Assembly: GCF_002095465.1 (NCBI RefSeq)
Contig: NZ_MLFP01000003.1
Coordinates: forward strand, 371,867-435,866
Direction of reading: 5' to 3'
Source: Pantoea rodasii
Lineage (GTDB): Bacteria > Pseudomonadota > Gammaproteobacteria > Enterobacterales > Enterobacteriaceae
DNA length: 64,000 nucleotides
Notes under the pieces: generated by a model
The model's input: the letters and a program-made list of their open reading frames with translations, nothing else
The model's database searches: none
What the model was told of the DNA's origin: nothing
Shown: positions 1 to 9,368 of the stretch, piece by piece
How positions within the stretch are numbered: position 1 is the stretch's first letter
How the letters are laid out: every line of letters begins with the position of its first letter
Made by a program: the position numbers and the translations under genes

Positions 1-593
1 GGCTGCTGCAGGCCACCATACAGATCACAACCCAAAATCGGGTATCCGAGTTGCTGGCAGTGAATACGCAGCTGATGGGTGCGTCCGGTTTCTGGCATTA
101 ACTGCACTCGCGTGAGTGACAGCGTTCTGCCCTCTTCCAGCTGGCGTGAAAAGCGTTCAACCACCTGATAGCGCGAGCGCGCAGGCTTGCCGCTCACGGT
201 GCAAATCGACATCAAGGGAAACAGCGCGGGATCTTTAGCAATCGCTGCATCAATCACGCCCTGATCCGAGTTGAGATGCCCGCAGAGTAGCGCACTGTAA
301 ACTTTGGTGACACTGCGCTGGCTAAACTGCTGACACAGCACGGCGTTAGTGGCTTTATTGCGCGCCACGACCATCAATCCGGACGTGCCAAAATCCAGGC
401 GGTGCACCAGTGTGCAGCCATGGAAAATCTTGACCAGTCGATGATGCACCGAATCGATATTTTGCGGATTTTTGCCTGAAAGGCTGAGCAGTCCGGCCGG
501 TTTGTTGATCAATACCAGATGCTCGTCCTGATAAAGGATCTCGATCTCGTCAGAACATGGCGGAGCAATGAAGGTATCGATAATCGTAGACAT
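1..593 (-). CDS. RluA-family pseudouridine synthase (3' end outside window)
   Basis: This gene isomerises uridine to pseudouridine in an RNA, probably rRNA or tRNA. The frame reads from an ATG at 593 and is still open at base 1, so about 197 residues are visible and the C-terminus is missing. The family signature HRLD is at residues 64-67, and Asp67 is the expected catalytic aspartate. A conserved GRTHQLRIH segment follows near residues 180-190. The compact form without an S4 domain resembles RluA/TruC rather than RluC/RluD. The exact target site cannot be told from sequence. The gene is divergent from the cold-shock-domain gene. Confidence 0.88.
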   Translation of the reverse strand, partial: MSTIIDTFIAPPCSDEIEILYQDEHLVLINKPAGLLSLSGKNPQNIDSVHHRLVKIFHGCTLVHRLDFGTSGLMVVARNKATNAVLCQQFSQRSVTKVYSALLCGHLNSDQGVIDAAIAKDPALFPLMSICTVSGKPARSRYQVVERFSRQLEEGRTLSLTRVQLMPETGRTHQLRIHCQQLGYPILGCDLYGGLQQ

Positions 594-794
594 CAGAATG
601 ACCGGCTGGAAAGTGGGTGCGGATGATAACCAATTTTCCGTGAACTGACGAATTTTGCCGCTTCACCCTGCCGCACACTCGCTTAGCGCAAAATTATCGT
701 CCAGACTTAAAGCAAAGGCGTGGTCTGCGCAGGCAATGTGCATTACACTGCGCGCTGCAAAAAACTGATTAGATTAACGATTAAGTAGGCGGTA

Positions 795-1276
795 ATGGCG
801 ATGAACGGAACAATCACGACCTGGTTTCAAGATAAAGGTTTTGGATTTATCAAAGATGAAAACGGAGATAACCGTTATTTTCATGTGATTAAGGTCGCCA
901 ACCCTGATCTGATCAAAAAGATGCGGCAGTAACATTTGAACCCACCACTAACAACAAGGGTTTGTCCGCTTTTGCGGTGAAAGTCGTGCCGGACAGCAAA
1001 TATATCTTTATTGCGGGTGAGCGCCTGAAGCTGACCTCAATCAAGTCGTACGTGGTTTACAGTGAAGAAGAGCCTGTTGAAACACGGATTAATAAAGAAA
1101 ACACCGTGTTGTCTGTCGGCATCCTGATGAACAGCATCAAGCCTAAATCTGCCACTGAAGTGAACGAAATGCGCTCGGTGAAGAAACTGGCGGTGACCAC
1201 CTTCCAGGGTACGACCCTGATCTTCACGGAAGATGAAGTCGATATTGATGCAGCAGTGAAAATGCTCAAGGTCTGA
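795..1276 (+). CDS. Cold-shock-domain protein, frameshifted at an A5 run
   Basis: The first 45 codons encode a cold-shock-type nucleic-acid-binding start (GTITTWF..KGFGFI) and stop at 927-929. The downstream frame (from about 920 to 1276) continues the same protein as a C-terminal domain of roughly 115 residues. The join is at the A5 run 915-919 followed by G. One extra A, or a -1 ribosomal slip on the AAAAAG string, restores a 160-residue protein reading IKKDAAVTF across the junction. ATG 801 is an alternative start with better spacing to the GGCGG upstream. The C-terminal half is not a family I can name. A sequencing indel is the simplest explanation, but programmed frameshifting is possible. 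Confidence 0.7.
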
Positions 1277-1348
1277 TGATCAATCCTTTCCTTCCGCGCC
1301 AGATTATCTCAGCCATATTGGGCTACAGCATTTCTTTGGGAACACATG

Positions 1349-1594
1349 ATGAATAATGAAATTGACCTTAAATATTTTGATATCGCCGATGAATACGCGA
1401 CAGAAAGCGACATTGAAGTCAGCGAAGCGGAACGTGAACCGTTAGCACGCTATTTCCAGCTGCTGTTGACCCGTTTGATGAACAACGAAGAAATCAGTGA
1501 AGCGTCGCAGCAAGAGATGGCCCAGGAATCAGGCATTCAAGCGCAGCGTATCGATGAGATCGCTAACTTCCTGAATCAGTGGGGCAACGAGTAA
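1349..1594 (+). CDS. ymjA: YmjA, DUF2543 family small protein
   Basis: An 81-residue acidic cytoplasmic protein that closely matches E. coli YmjA (DUF2543) throughout, including the internal [13 protein letters not shown] and the C-terminal FLNQWGNE. It has no signal peptide or membrane segment. An in-frame ATG at 1346 directly precedes 1349; the E. coli start favours 1349. The function of the family is unknown. It lies 70 bp after the cold-shock-domain gene on the same strand and is followed by a palindromic element at 1628-1645. Confidence 0.88.
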   Translation: MNNEIDLKYFDIADEYATESDIEVSEAEREPLARYFQLLLTRLMNNEEISEASQQEMAQESGIQAQRIDEIANFLNQWGNE

Positions 1595-1627
1595 GCGGCT
1601 TTATATTCTGAGGTCAAGGCGTCTGTG

Positions 1628-1645
1628 GGCGGCCTGAAGGCCGCC
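1628..1645. terminator. Palindromic hairpin between convergent genes
   Basis: Arms GGCGGCC/GGCCGCC with a TGAA loop sit between ymjA and the convergent gntR gene. There is no T-run, so it may act as an mRNA-stabilising or Rho-assisted end. It is one of several similar GGCGGC palindromes in this window. Confidence 0.5.
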
Positions 1646-1663
1646 GCGACCCGCGGCGGTCAC

Positions 1664-2371
1664 CTAAGGTGACTGCACCAAATCATCTGCTTTCAAACCC
1701 TGTGGCGCGATAAAGATTTCCATATTTTCCCGCGACAAATCCCAATGCTCAAATACCAAATCCACCACTTTCTGTTCATCACGCGCTTCAATCGCGCTGA
1801 TAAAAGCATCGTGATGGTCGGCAGCCAGCTGTAAGCGTTGTTCCATATCTGCATTTTGTGGGCGGAAGAAGGTGTGACCAATTCGGCAATGGTCGATCAG
1901 CAAACGGCCCAGACTCGGCTGCAAATAAGGATTGGCGGCCATTTCACCCATGATCTCGTGAAAACGATTGTTCTCCAGCGCCAGCGCTTCGGCGTCACGG
2001 GTTTGCACCGCTTTCCGGAAACGCTTTTGCGTCTCTTTCAGCGATTTCAGCTGTGAGGGTTTGAAATTCTGCACCGCCAGCCGACCGGTTGCCGCATAGA
2101 TCATGGGCGCCACCAGGAAGAAGTTACGCAGCGTGGAGTGGCTCATCGGGATAACGCGTACCCCGCGTTTCTCGACAATCTCGAGGAAACCTTCCCCGGC
2201 CAGACGCTGGAACACCTCACGCACCGGCGTGCGCGAAAGACCATATTGTCCGGTCAGGCTGGCTTCATCCAGCAGTTCGTCAGGATCCAGTTCCATGGTC
2301 AAAATAAGGCGTTTTAAATCTTCGTATAACGCAGCTTTTCCCGATCTCAATGTGACCTCCTGTAATGTCAT
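1664..2371 (-). CDS. GntR-family regulator, FadR/FCD subfamily
   Basis: A DNA-binding repressor of about 235 residues. The N-terminal winged helix (about residues 15-75) has the typical SRTPVREVFQRLAGEGFLEI segment. The all-helical FCD domain (about 85-220) normally binds a carboxylic acid ligand through a metal held by conserved histidines. A strong AGGAGG sits just upstream of a TTG at 2350, so translation may start there rather than at ATG 2371. The likely targets are the neighbouring DapA-family/aldehyde dehydrogenase genes: a TGTATAC motif occurs upstream of both this gene and that operon. The effector is unknown. Confidence 0.88.
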   Translation of the reverse strand: MTLQEVTLRSGKAALYEDLKRLILTMELDPDELLDEASLTGQYGLSRTPVREVFQRLAGEGFLEIVEKRGVRVIPMSHSTLRNFFLVAPMIYAATGRLAVQNFKPSQLKSLKETQKRFRKAVQTRDAEALALENNRFHEIMGEMAANPYLQPSLGRLLIDHCRIGHTFFRPQNADMEQRLQLAADHHDAFISAIEARDEQKVVDLVFEHWDLSRENMEIFIAPQGLKADDLVQSP

Positions 2372-2408
2372 TACGCACTCAATTCCTGCTTAACCTACAG
2401 AAAAAGTG

Positions 2409-2416
2409 TGTATACA
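2409..2416. promoter_or_regulatory. Candidate GntR operator upstream of gntR
   Basis: The palindrome TGTATACA lies 38 bp upstream of the gntR ATG. FCD-type GntR proteins commonly bind GTATAC-centred palindromes. The same heptamer TGTATAC recurs at 5072-5078 in the promoter of the DapA-family operon, which supports autoregulation plus control of that operon. Confidence 0.45.
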
Positions 2417-2535
2417 GCAAAAATAAATATGGGATATTTTGTGCATTCTGCGGTTGATCACAGAACAGGCTTTGACGGGATAACAAAGAGTTACAGCAGA
2501 AAAGATGAGTAGAAGATTATTCTATTTGTCATTGC

Positions 2536-2555
2536 GCCCGCCATCCGTAGCGGGC
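2536..2555 (-). terminator. Hairpin after the aldehyde dehydrogenase gene
   Basis: GCCCGC/GCGGGC arms with an 8-base loop lie just downstream of the aldehyde dehydrogenase stop. On the minus strand they are followed by an AT-rich stretch. This is the probable end of the two-gene operon. Confidence 0.55.
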
Positions 2556-2562
2556 ATTGACG

Positions 2563-4058
2563 TTACTCGGCAGGCACATCAATCCAGATGGTTTTTAATT
2601 CGGTGTACTGATCGAGCGCGAAAACAGATTTATCGCGGCCGCCGAAGCCAGATTGCTTATAGCCGCCGAACGGCGTAGTGGCATCGCCTTCGCCAAAGCA
2701 GTTGACCGTCACGGTTCCGGCACGTACCGCGCGAGATACGCGGATGGCACGGCTGAGTTTACCGGTGTACACCGAGGCCGCCAGACCGTAATCGGTGTCA
2801 TTGGCCAAAGCGATCGCTTCAGCTTCAGTTTTGAAGGTGGTGACAGACAGCACCGGTCCAAAAATTTCCTCGCGGAACAGTGCGCTTTTTGGCGTCACGC
2901 CATCAACGATGGTCGGCTGCACGTAGATACCCCGGTCGGTGAATCCGCCCTGAATAATGCGTAATCCTTCTTTGCGTGCGGTTTTCAAATAGTCACTCAC
3001 TTTGCAGAAATGCTCAGTAGTGATCATCGTGCCAAGGCGATTCTCAGGATCGAGCGGATTGCCCATGCGCCATTCGCCGATCTGCTCGGCGATATGTGCC
3101 AGCAGTTTGTCCTTAATGCCTTCCTGCACCAGCAAACGTGATGTCGCCGAGCAGTTCTCACCCATGTTCCAGAATGCGCCGTTAAGCACATTGGCGGCAA
3201 CACTGGCCAAATCATCGGCATCATCAAACACCAGCGCCGGGTTTTACCGCCGCACTCCAGCACGATCTTCTTCAGATTTGATTCTGCCGAATAGTGCAGG
3301 AAGCGGCGGCCGGTGGCGGTTGAACCGGTGAAACTCACCATATCGATGTCGTGATGCAGACCAATCGGCTCGCCTACGTCTTTCCCGGTGCCGGTAACAA
3401 TGTTGAGTACGCCAGCTGGTACACCTGCTTCGTGCGCCAGTTCTGCTACACGAAGTGCCGTCAGAGAGGTTTGCTCTGCGGGTTTCACAATCACCGAGCA
3501 GCCAGCCGCCAACGCCGGGCCGATCTTCCAGGCCAGCATTAGTAACGGGAAATTCCATGGGAGCACGCAGCCCACCACGCCAATCGGTTCACGTACGATC
3601 ATCGCCATCGCAGCGCTGCCTGTTGGCGCAGTTTGATCGTAGAGCTTATCGATGGCTTCAGCATGCCAGCGGATCACGTGAATCGTCTCAGGTACATCCA
3701 CCGCCAGACATTCGCTGACCGGTTTACCGCTGTCGAGACTTTCCATCACCGCCAGTTGCACAACTTCGTTTTCCAGCAAATCAGCGAGCTTGAGTAATAC
3801 GGCTTTACGCTCGCCGGGATGAAGCTGGCTCCAGCTACCTGCGTCGAACGCATGACGTGCACTCTGCACTGCCACGTTCACATCAGCACTGCTGCAAGCG
3901 GCGATATGCGTCAAAATATCACCGGTCGCTGGATTGGTGGTTTCCAGCGTGTTGCCAGAAATGGCCGGGGTAAAACGACCGTTAATGAATGCCTGATCGG
4001 GGAATCGCAGCTCACGCGCTACGTTGACCACATCGCTTAGCGTTTGAATCTGTTTCAT
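2563..4058 (-). CDS. NAD(P)-dependent aldehyde dehydrogenase (frameshift at an A4 run)
   Basis: This gene oxidises an aldehyde to its acid. It resembles PuuC-like and ketoglutarate-semialdehyde dehydrogenases. Read through the break it has 498 residues: PWNF at 167-170, catalytic base Glu268 in LECGGK, and nucleophile Cys303 in GENCSATSR. The frame breaks at T-run 3242-3245 (plus strand); one extra base joins GGK to NPALVFDDADD, so a one-base deletion is inferred. Start ATG 4058 is chosen because AAGGAG precedes it by 5 nt and overlaps the stop of the upstream DapA-family gene. The pairing with that lyase and a GntR regulator suggests sugar-acid or hydroxyproline breakdown; the substrate is inference. 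Confidence 0.85.
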
Positions 4059-4067
4059 ACGCACTCC

Positions 4068-4967
4068 TTACAGCACGGCCACAGCTGCCACATTACGTTT
4101 CACACCGTCGATCACGGCCTGCAGCTGTGCTTTTTCTGCTTCTTCCAGCGCCTGCAGTGGTGCACGTACCGGACCCGCTTTCAAGCCTGCCAACTCGGCA
4201 CAGTGCTTGATGGATTGCACAAACTTGCCGCCGTCGAGGAAGTTCATCAATGGCATCATCGCCGCCATGATCTTGCGCCCTTTGTCGAAGTCTTTCTCAA
4301 CAACGCACGCGTTGTACAGCGCCACATGTTCACGTGGGATGAAGTTAGAGCCAGCACAAACCCAGCTGCGTGCGCCCCAGGCAAAGAATTCCAGCGCCTG
4401 ATCGTCCCAGCCACAAGAGAGTGCGATATTTGGGAATTGACACGCCAGCAGATGCAGATTGTTGAAATCACCTGAGCTTTCTTTAATCGCGATCACGTTT
4501 TTAGAGCGGCTCACTTCGCGGAAGTAGGTTTCACCCATGGAGATTCCCATGCGGCCGGGATAGTTGTAGAGCATGATCGGCAACTGAGCGGCTTTATCGA
4601 TGGTCAGCGCATGATGGGCATTTTCCAGCTCGGTCGGCAACGCATACGGCGGTGAGGTCACCAGAATCGCATCGGCTTTGTGGTCACGTGCATGAGTCGC
4701 GAACGCCACAGCATCTTCGGTGCGAATCGCGCCGGTGCCAACAATCAGTGGCAGGCGATTGCCAATCACTTTACGTGCATGTTCAACCAGAGAAAGACGC
4801 TCTTCCGCGCTTTGTGCATAATACTCGCCGGTGGAACCACCAATGATGATGCCGTGGACTCGCGCTTCAATCAGTGACTCCAGTACGTTAGCAAATGCAG
4901 CGTAATCGATGCTGCCGTCTGCAGCGTAAGGAGTAATAGCAGGGGTGTAGATACCTTCAAAAGTCAT
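4068..4967 (-). CDS. DapA-superfamily lyase/dehydratase (class I aldolase fold)
   Basis: A 299-residue TIM-barrel enzyme of the dihydrodipicolinate synthase superfamily. GGSTGEYY (43-50) is the substrate carboxylate loop, Tyr134 is in MLYNYPGR, and the Schiff-base lysine is Lys162 in IAIKESSGD. ATG 4967 is chosen over an upstream in-frame codon at 5036 because TGGAGA precedes it at good spacing. It is the first gene of an operon with the aldehyde dehydrogenase. This pair plus a GntR regulator is known from pathways where a keto-deoxy acid or pyrroline carboxylate is converted to ketoglutarate semialdehyde and then oxidised. It is unlikely to be the biosynthetic dapA. Confidence 0.87.
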   Translation of the reverse strand: MTFEGIYTPAITPYAADGSIDYAAFANVLESLIEARVHGIIIGGSTGEYYAQSAEERLSLVEHARKVIGNRLPLIVGTGAIRTEDAVAFATHARDHKADAILVTSPPYALPTELENAHHALTIDKAAQLPIMLYNYPGRMGISMGETYFREVSRSKNVIAIKESSGDFNNLHLLACQFPNIALSCGWDDQALEFFAWGARSWVCAGSNFIPREHVALYNACVVEKDFDKGRKIMAAMMPLMNFLDGGKFVQSIKHCAELAGLKAGPVRAPLQALEEAEKAQLQAVIDGVKRNVAAVAVL

Positions 4968-5069
4968 CACGAAATCTCCAGGTGAATTCAGGACCAAATG
5001 CAACGCCGTCTGGTTGCGTTTGTTAACAATTTGCATACCGTACGCAGCAAGGTCAATCGGGATAAGTTT

Positions 5070-5092
5070 TTTGTATACTTTAAAAATACAAA
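5070..5092. promoter_or_regulatory. Inverted repeat in the divergent 4968-5339 promoter region
   Basis: TTTGTAT and ATACAAA arms are separated by 9 bases and include TGTATAC at 5072-5078, as found upstream of gntR. The 370-bp gap is AT-rich and holds the promoters of the DapA-family operon (minus) and yddG (plus). I see no gene in it. Confidence 0.45.
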
Positions 5093-5339
5093 GGAAATAC
5101 GGCCGGGTGGAACATTCTTACCGACAAATGATAATTTATTTATTACTTTCAATATTTTAATTTATTTTCATCGCTGTAATAATTTTCTAAATGAATTCAG
5201 ATAACGATCACATTCCACAACTATCGGCATCCGCCATGTCTTTACACGGCGTGTCAGTCGGCATAGTTTTAACCTGGATTTAACAGGTAAGCTTCCACCA
5301 GCGTTTCAGGTGAACATTGTGTATAAGAGGTAGCGGGTG

Positions 5340-6254
5340 ATGCCCCAAAAGAAAGCGACGCTCATAGGTTTGATTGCCATCCTGTTATGGAGCGCGATCG
5401 TGGGATTAATCAAAAGCGTCAGTGAAGGCTTTGGCCCGATCGCAGGCGCAGCGTTGATCTACAGCTGCAGTGCCATTTTGCTGCTCTTCAGCGTGGGCTT
5501 TCCCAATCTGCGTAAATTCCCGCGTCAGTACATCATCATCGGTAGCCTGCTGTTTGTCTGTTATGAACTCTGCCTGTCGCTCTCGCTCGGATTCACCCAC
5601 AGTGGGCGGCAGGCCATTGAGGTGGGCATGGTGAATTATCTGTGGCCCAGCATGACGATTGTATTGGCGGTGATTGTTAACCGGCAGAAAGTCAGCCCGC
5701 TGATTATTCCCGGCGTCATTCTGGCGGTGGCGGGCATTTGTCGTGTGCTCGGTGGCGATCAAGGTTTTTCGATCGATGAAATGATCCATAATATTATGGA
5801 CAACCCATTGAGTTATGGCCTGGCATTTACTGGCGCGGTCATCTGGTCAATATATTGTGTGGTCACCAAGAAAATTGCCAACGGCAGTAATGGCATCACG
5901 CTGTTCTTTATATTAACGGCATTAACGCTGTGGGTTAAATACTTTACCTCACCGCAGCCACCGTTTGATACCTCGGTACAAACATGGATATCTCTGGCCC
6001 TGGCGGCGATGGCAATGGGATTTGGTTATGCGGCATGGAATGTGGGAATTTTGCATGGCAATGTCACGATGCTGGCAGCGGCATCGTACTTTATCCCGAT
6101 TATTTCATCTATTTTAGCGGCATTTATCCTCAATTCTCACCTCACCCTGTCATTTTGGCAAGGCACGGCGATGGTCAGCCTGGGTTCGCTGGTGTGCTGG
6201 TGGTCAACCCGCACCGTGGTGAGTAAAACGGTGAACAGTAACGTTTCTGAATAA
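5340..6254 (+). CDS. yddG: YddG-like aromatic amino acid exporter (EamA/DMT superfamily)
   Basis: An inner-membrane exporter of 304 residues with about ten hydrophobic helices. It matches E. coli YddG in several blocks: QKKATLIGLIAI at the N-terminus, QAIEVGMVNYLWPS, NPLSYGLAF and YAAWNVGILHGNVT. YddG exports aromatic amino acids and paraquat-like compounds in E. coli and Salmonella. ATG 5340 follows AAGAGG; a GTG at 5337 is also in frame. It is transcribed away from the DapA-family operon, so it may or may not share its regulator. Confidence 0.88.
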   Translation: MPQKKATLIGLIAILLWSAIVGLIKSVSEGFGPIAGAALIYSCSAILLLFSVGFPNLRKFPRQYIIIGSLLFVCYELCLSLSLGFTHSGRQAIEVGMVNYLWPSMTIVLAVIVNRQKVSPLIIPGVILAVAGICRVLGGDQGFSIDEMIHNIMDNPLSYGLAFTGAVIWSIYCVVTKKIANGSNGITLFFILTALTLWVKYFTSPQPPFDTSVQTWISLALAAMAMGFGYAAWNVGILHGNVTMLAAASYFIPIISSILAAFILNSHLTLSFWQGTAMVSLGSLVCWWSTRTVVSKTVNSNVSE

Positions 6255-6389
6255 ATTTTAAATCATCGCTACAGGTTTTTTATTTATCTGGCGTCCTAAT
6301 GAAGTTAAGCATTCACCGCTCAGAGTGCTGACTTCATTCGTATTGGCGTAAGGGTTTTTCACCTCGCCAAATAGAGACTGGAGTAAAAC

Positions 6390-7764
6390 ATGTCCAATAA
6401 CATGTCTGTTGAAGATGTTCCTATTAACCGTTTCCACCGTTTATTAACGGTGCGTTCTGGTGGCGGCTCTTTCGTCGATGGCTATGTGCTGAGTATTATT
6501 GGCATAGCCATGACGAAAGTGTCGCCGGCATTAGGACTGAGCCCATTATGGGAAGGTTTAATTGCGGCTTCCGCCCTGATCGGTATTTTCTTCGGCGGCT
6601 TTATGGGCGGAGTCCTCACCGATCGACTGGGTCGCCGCATGATTTATTTCGTAGGTCCGACTTTATTCATTCTCTGCTCGCTCGCTCAATTCTGGGTGCA
6701 AAGTGGTGAAGTATTATTCGCGCTGCGCTTCATGACGGGTATCGCGGTAGGAATAGAATATCCGGTTGCCACCGCCTTTCTGGTTGAATTTATGCCGAAG
6801 AAGTCGCGCGGACCTTGTCTGGCAACTCTGACCATTTTGTGGTTTGCCGGTGCTGCGACCGCATATCTGGTTGGAGAAGCACTTCTCAATTTCGGTGGTG
6901 CGGAGGCGTGGCGTTACACGCTGGCGAGCACGGCAGCGATCGGTGCCCTGCTGTTAATAATACGCATGGGCACGCCAGAATCACCGCGTTGGCTGATCAG
7001 TAAAGGACGGCATCAGGAAGCCGAGGCGGTTATCCGTCGCGTCTACGGCAGCAGTTTCAGCTTGAAGAATTTGCCTGAGCAAGCGGAAAACAAACATTTG
7101 TCTTTCGGCAGCCTGCTGCATTCAGGCTATGGCAAGCGGATGGCATTTGTAACCCTCTTCTGGACCTGCTCGGTGATTCCGGTATTTGCCGTCTACGCCT
7201 TCGCACCGAAAGTGTTGCAGGCGCTGCATCTGAGCGGCGATTGGGCCTCCTACGGTTCGATAGCGATCACGCTACTGTTTGTGGTGGGCTGTGTTATCGG
7301 TACGCGTCTGGTTAATTCACTGGGACGCCGCAAACTGCTGCTGCACAGCTTCCTGTGGTCTGGCCTGGCGCTGCTGTTGCTGGGCGCCTGCGCGATGGGC
7401 CATCGATGATCATTCTGCTGATGTTTGGCGCTTACGCCCTGTTTATTGGCGGTGCGCAGGTGCTGCAACTGGTGTATCCGAATGAAATCTTCCCGACTGA
7501 AATTCGCACTGGCGCGGTGGGCATCGGCACATCAATGTCACGCATTGGCGCAGCGTCGGCACCTATCTGGTACCCATTTCACTGCAAACCATCGGCATTG
7601 GTTCCACTATGTATATCGCGGCAGGCATTACGTTTATCTGCCTGACTGTTTCCTGGTTCCTCGCCCCTGAAACCGCCTCACGCAATCTGAACGATGCCGC
7701 CTCGCTGGATGAAGAACTCCCACCGCAGTCGGTCACTCGCACGCTGTCGAAGCACTCGCAGTAA
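6390..7764 (+). CDS. MFS metabolite transporter, sugar-porter-like (two frameshifts)
   Basis: A 12-helix carrier of about 458 residues once two one-base deletions are bridged. The first frame runs to 7409. The second starts near 7403, where one extra C in GGGCC restores PSMIILLMFGAY. The third starts near 7554 and continues to a stop at 7762-7764. Family marks are the loop 2-3 motif DRLGRRM, PESPRWLISKGR after helix 6, and LGRRKLL in the second half. It looks like YaaU/YgcS-type carriers of small organic acids or polyols. Substrate unknown. It follows yddG by 135 bp and may serve the neighbouring catabolic genes. Confidence 0.8.
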
Positions 7765-7772
7765 TGCAAAAA

Positions 7773-7788
7773 GGGGCCAACCGGCCCC
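7773..7788. terminator. Bidirectional terminator
   Basis: GGGGCC-AACC-GGCCCC is preceded by an A-run and lies between the MFS gene (plus) and the GlxA-type regulator (minus), overlapping the latter's stop codon. It can end transcription from both sides. Confidence 0.6.
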
Positions 7789-8816
7789 TACTCCTTCACC
7801 AATCTCTCCACCACTCGCCGCCGTTTGCGAAACGAGCTTGGCGTTTCGCCATACTGTTTACGGAACCAGGCAATGAGGTGTGAGGCATCGGCAAAACCGG
7901 TGGCGGTGGCGATAGCGTTGATGCTGTTGCTGGAATCGGCCATTAACTTGCGCGCTTGCTCCAGTCGCATACGGCGCCAGTAAACAGCAGCAGAATAACC
8001 GGTGCATTTGGTGAAAATCAGATTGAGCTGGCGGAACGTCACGCTGGCAAACTCTGCCACATCCGCCAGCGGCACCGGCGAATCAAGGTGATGCTTCATA
8101 AACTCGATCACCTTATTCACCAAGTCGTTTTCATACACATCCGGCTCGTTAAGATTGTTTTTCTGCTGTGTTTTTTTCACCGGCGCGGCCGGTTCTTCCA
8201 CCAGCAGATATTTCAGCACTTTTTGCGAGCGCACTAAGCCACAGTGCTGCCGAATCAGATCGGCGGCCAGATCGATCGCGGTCCCACCTGGACACGAGAT
8301 GATGCCGCCATCTTTGATGTAGGTCTTGTCGATCACCGGGATCGCTTTGGGGAAACGCAGGCGAAACTCATCGCGCGTGGTGAAATGAATCGCGCAATGA
8401 CGTCCATCCAGCAAGCCCGCGTTGCCCGCGACAAAAGCGCCGCTGCACAGCGTGATAATGGGAATATTACGCGCGTGTAAATCGCGCAGCGCTTGCAGCA
8501 ACCACGGCGGTGACTGGCGCGTTTCTTCCAGCAATCCCCCCGCTACCACGAAATAATCCCAGCCCCTGGCGAAATCGAGATTCGCAGTCGGCGATACCGG
8601 TAAACCACAGCTGGCGGTGACGGGTTGGTTATCGCAGGTCATCCACTCCCAGCGGCAGAAAATCTGGCGACTGGTGAACGATTCGTCCGCCGCAAAGCGC
8701 AGCGATTCCACCAGCCCGGCAACAGAAGCCAGTGTGAAACTTTTCATCAACAAAAAGCCGATGGTGAGATCCGGTTTCGGCTCTCCGTGCTGCTCGGCAT
8801 GGGTTGTTTGCGGCAT
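7788..8816 (-). CDS. GlxA-type AraC regulator with DJ-1/PfpI domain
   Basis: A 342-residue transcription factor. Residues about 15-195 form a class I glutamine amidotransferase-like (DJ-1/PfpI) sensor with a TLCSGAFVAG nucleophile-elbow segment. Residues about 235-335 carry the two AraC helix-turn-helix motifs. It starts one base after the MarR stop codon (TAA C ATG), so the two regulators form an operon. Their divergent neighbours are the ubiX remnant and ubiD, so control of aromatic acid decarboxylation is plausible but unproven. Confidence 0.88.
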   Translation of the reverse strand: MPQTTHAEQHGEPKPDLTIGFLLMKSFTLASVAGLVESLRFAADESFTSRQIFCRWEWMTCDNQPVTASCGLPVSPTANLDFARGWDYFVVAGGLLEETRQSPPWLLQALRDLHARNIPIITLCSGAFVAGNAGLLDGRHCAIHFTTRDEFRLRFPKAIPVIDKTYIKDGGIISCPGGTAIDLAADLIRQHCGLVRSQKVLKYLLVEEPAAPVKKTQQKNNLNEPDVYENDLVNKVIEFMKHHLDSPVPLADVAEFASVTFRQLNLIFTKCTGYSAAVYWRRMRLEQARKLMADSSNSINAIATATGFADASHLIAWFRKQYGETPSSFRKRRRVVERLVKE

Positions 8817-8817
8817 G

Positions 8818-9282
8818 TTATTCAGGTTCCTGCAATCCGCCCAGCTTGCTTAATAAGCGCTTCAGGTCCGCGATATCCTGGCTGTCCAGCCCTGCGGTAA
8901 TCATCTTCTCCGCACTTTTGGCCTGTTCCACCATTCGATTCATCATCACTTCCCCTTCAGCGGTCATGGACACCAGTTTACGGCGACGGTTATTGGTGTC
9001 CGTCACGACATTCAGTAAACCACTTTTAGTCATGCGATCAATGACATAGGTTCCTGTGGCTTTATCAAAGCCAGCGCGTTGTCCCAGGGTTTGCTGATCA
9101 CACGCTGTTTCTTCGGCCAGCACCACCAGAATCGCATACTGCACTGCCGAAAGACCGGTCTCTACGCACTGGGACCAACAAAATGTCGAGTGCTGTCCGG
9201 CACGGCGCACAAGGTGCATTAACGAACAATCGCCGTGCGGCCACAAGGGGGCAGCGAGAATTAAGTCAGGATTTTGTGACAT
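8818..9282 (-). CDS. MarR-family regulator
   Basis: A 154-residue winged-helix repressor. The recognition region (about 60-105) includes CDQQTLGQRAGFDKATGTYVI and the wing TNNRRRKLVSMT. It faces the ubiX remnant and ubiD across an 86-bp divergent promoter that contains an imperfect palindrome at 9317-9341. MarR proteins of this type usually sense phenolic acids. It probably represses its own operon and the decarboxylase operon. Confidence 0.9.
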   Translation of the reverse strand: MSQNPDLILAAPLWPHGDCSLMHLVRRAGQHSTFCWSQCVETGLSAVQYAILVVLAEETACDQQTLGQRAGFDKATGTYVIDRMTKSGLLNVVTDTNNRRRKLVSMTAEGEVMMNRMVEQAKSAEKMITAGLDSQDIADLKRLLSKLGGLQEPE

Positions 9283-9316
9283 TGATGCACTTGACTCCTC
9301 TAATCGTCAAAACTAT

Positions 9317-9341
9317 AGTTCGAACACAAACAGTTTGAACT
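9317..9341. promoter_or_regulatory. Candidate MarR operator with overlapping promoter
   Basis: AGTTCGAAC and GTTTGAACT form a 9-bp inverted repeat with one mismatch and a 7-base spacer. A TATAAT at 9349-9354 follows for the plus-strand ubiX/ubiD transcript. The position between divergent marR and ubiD fits a shared operator. Confidence 0.5.
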
Positions 9342-9368
9342 CAAACTATATAATAAATCGGAATGCTT

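Noticed and set aside
2563..4058. Reading the aldehyde dehydrogenase as two separate genes
   Set aside because: The two frames join in the middle of one domain at an A-run, with catalytic Glu268 on one side and Cys303 on the other; neither half could work alone.
4068..4967. Biosynthetic dapA
   Set aside because: Context with a GntR regulator and aldehyde dehydrogenase is catabolic, and the substrate-site sequence differs from enterobacterial DapA.
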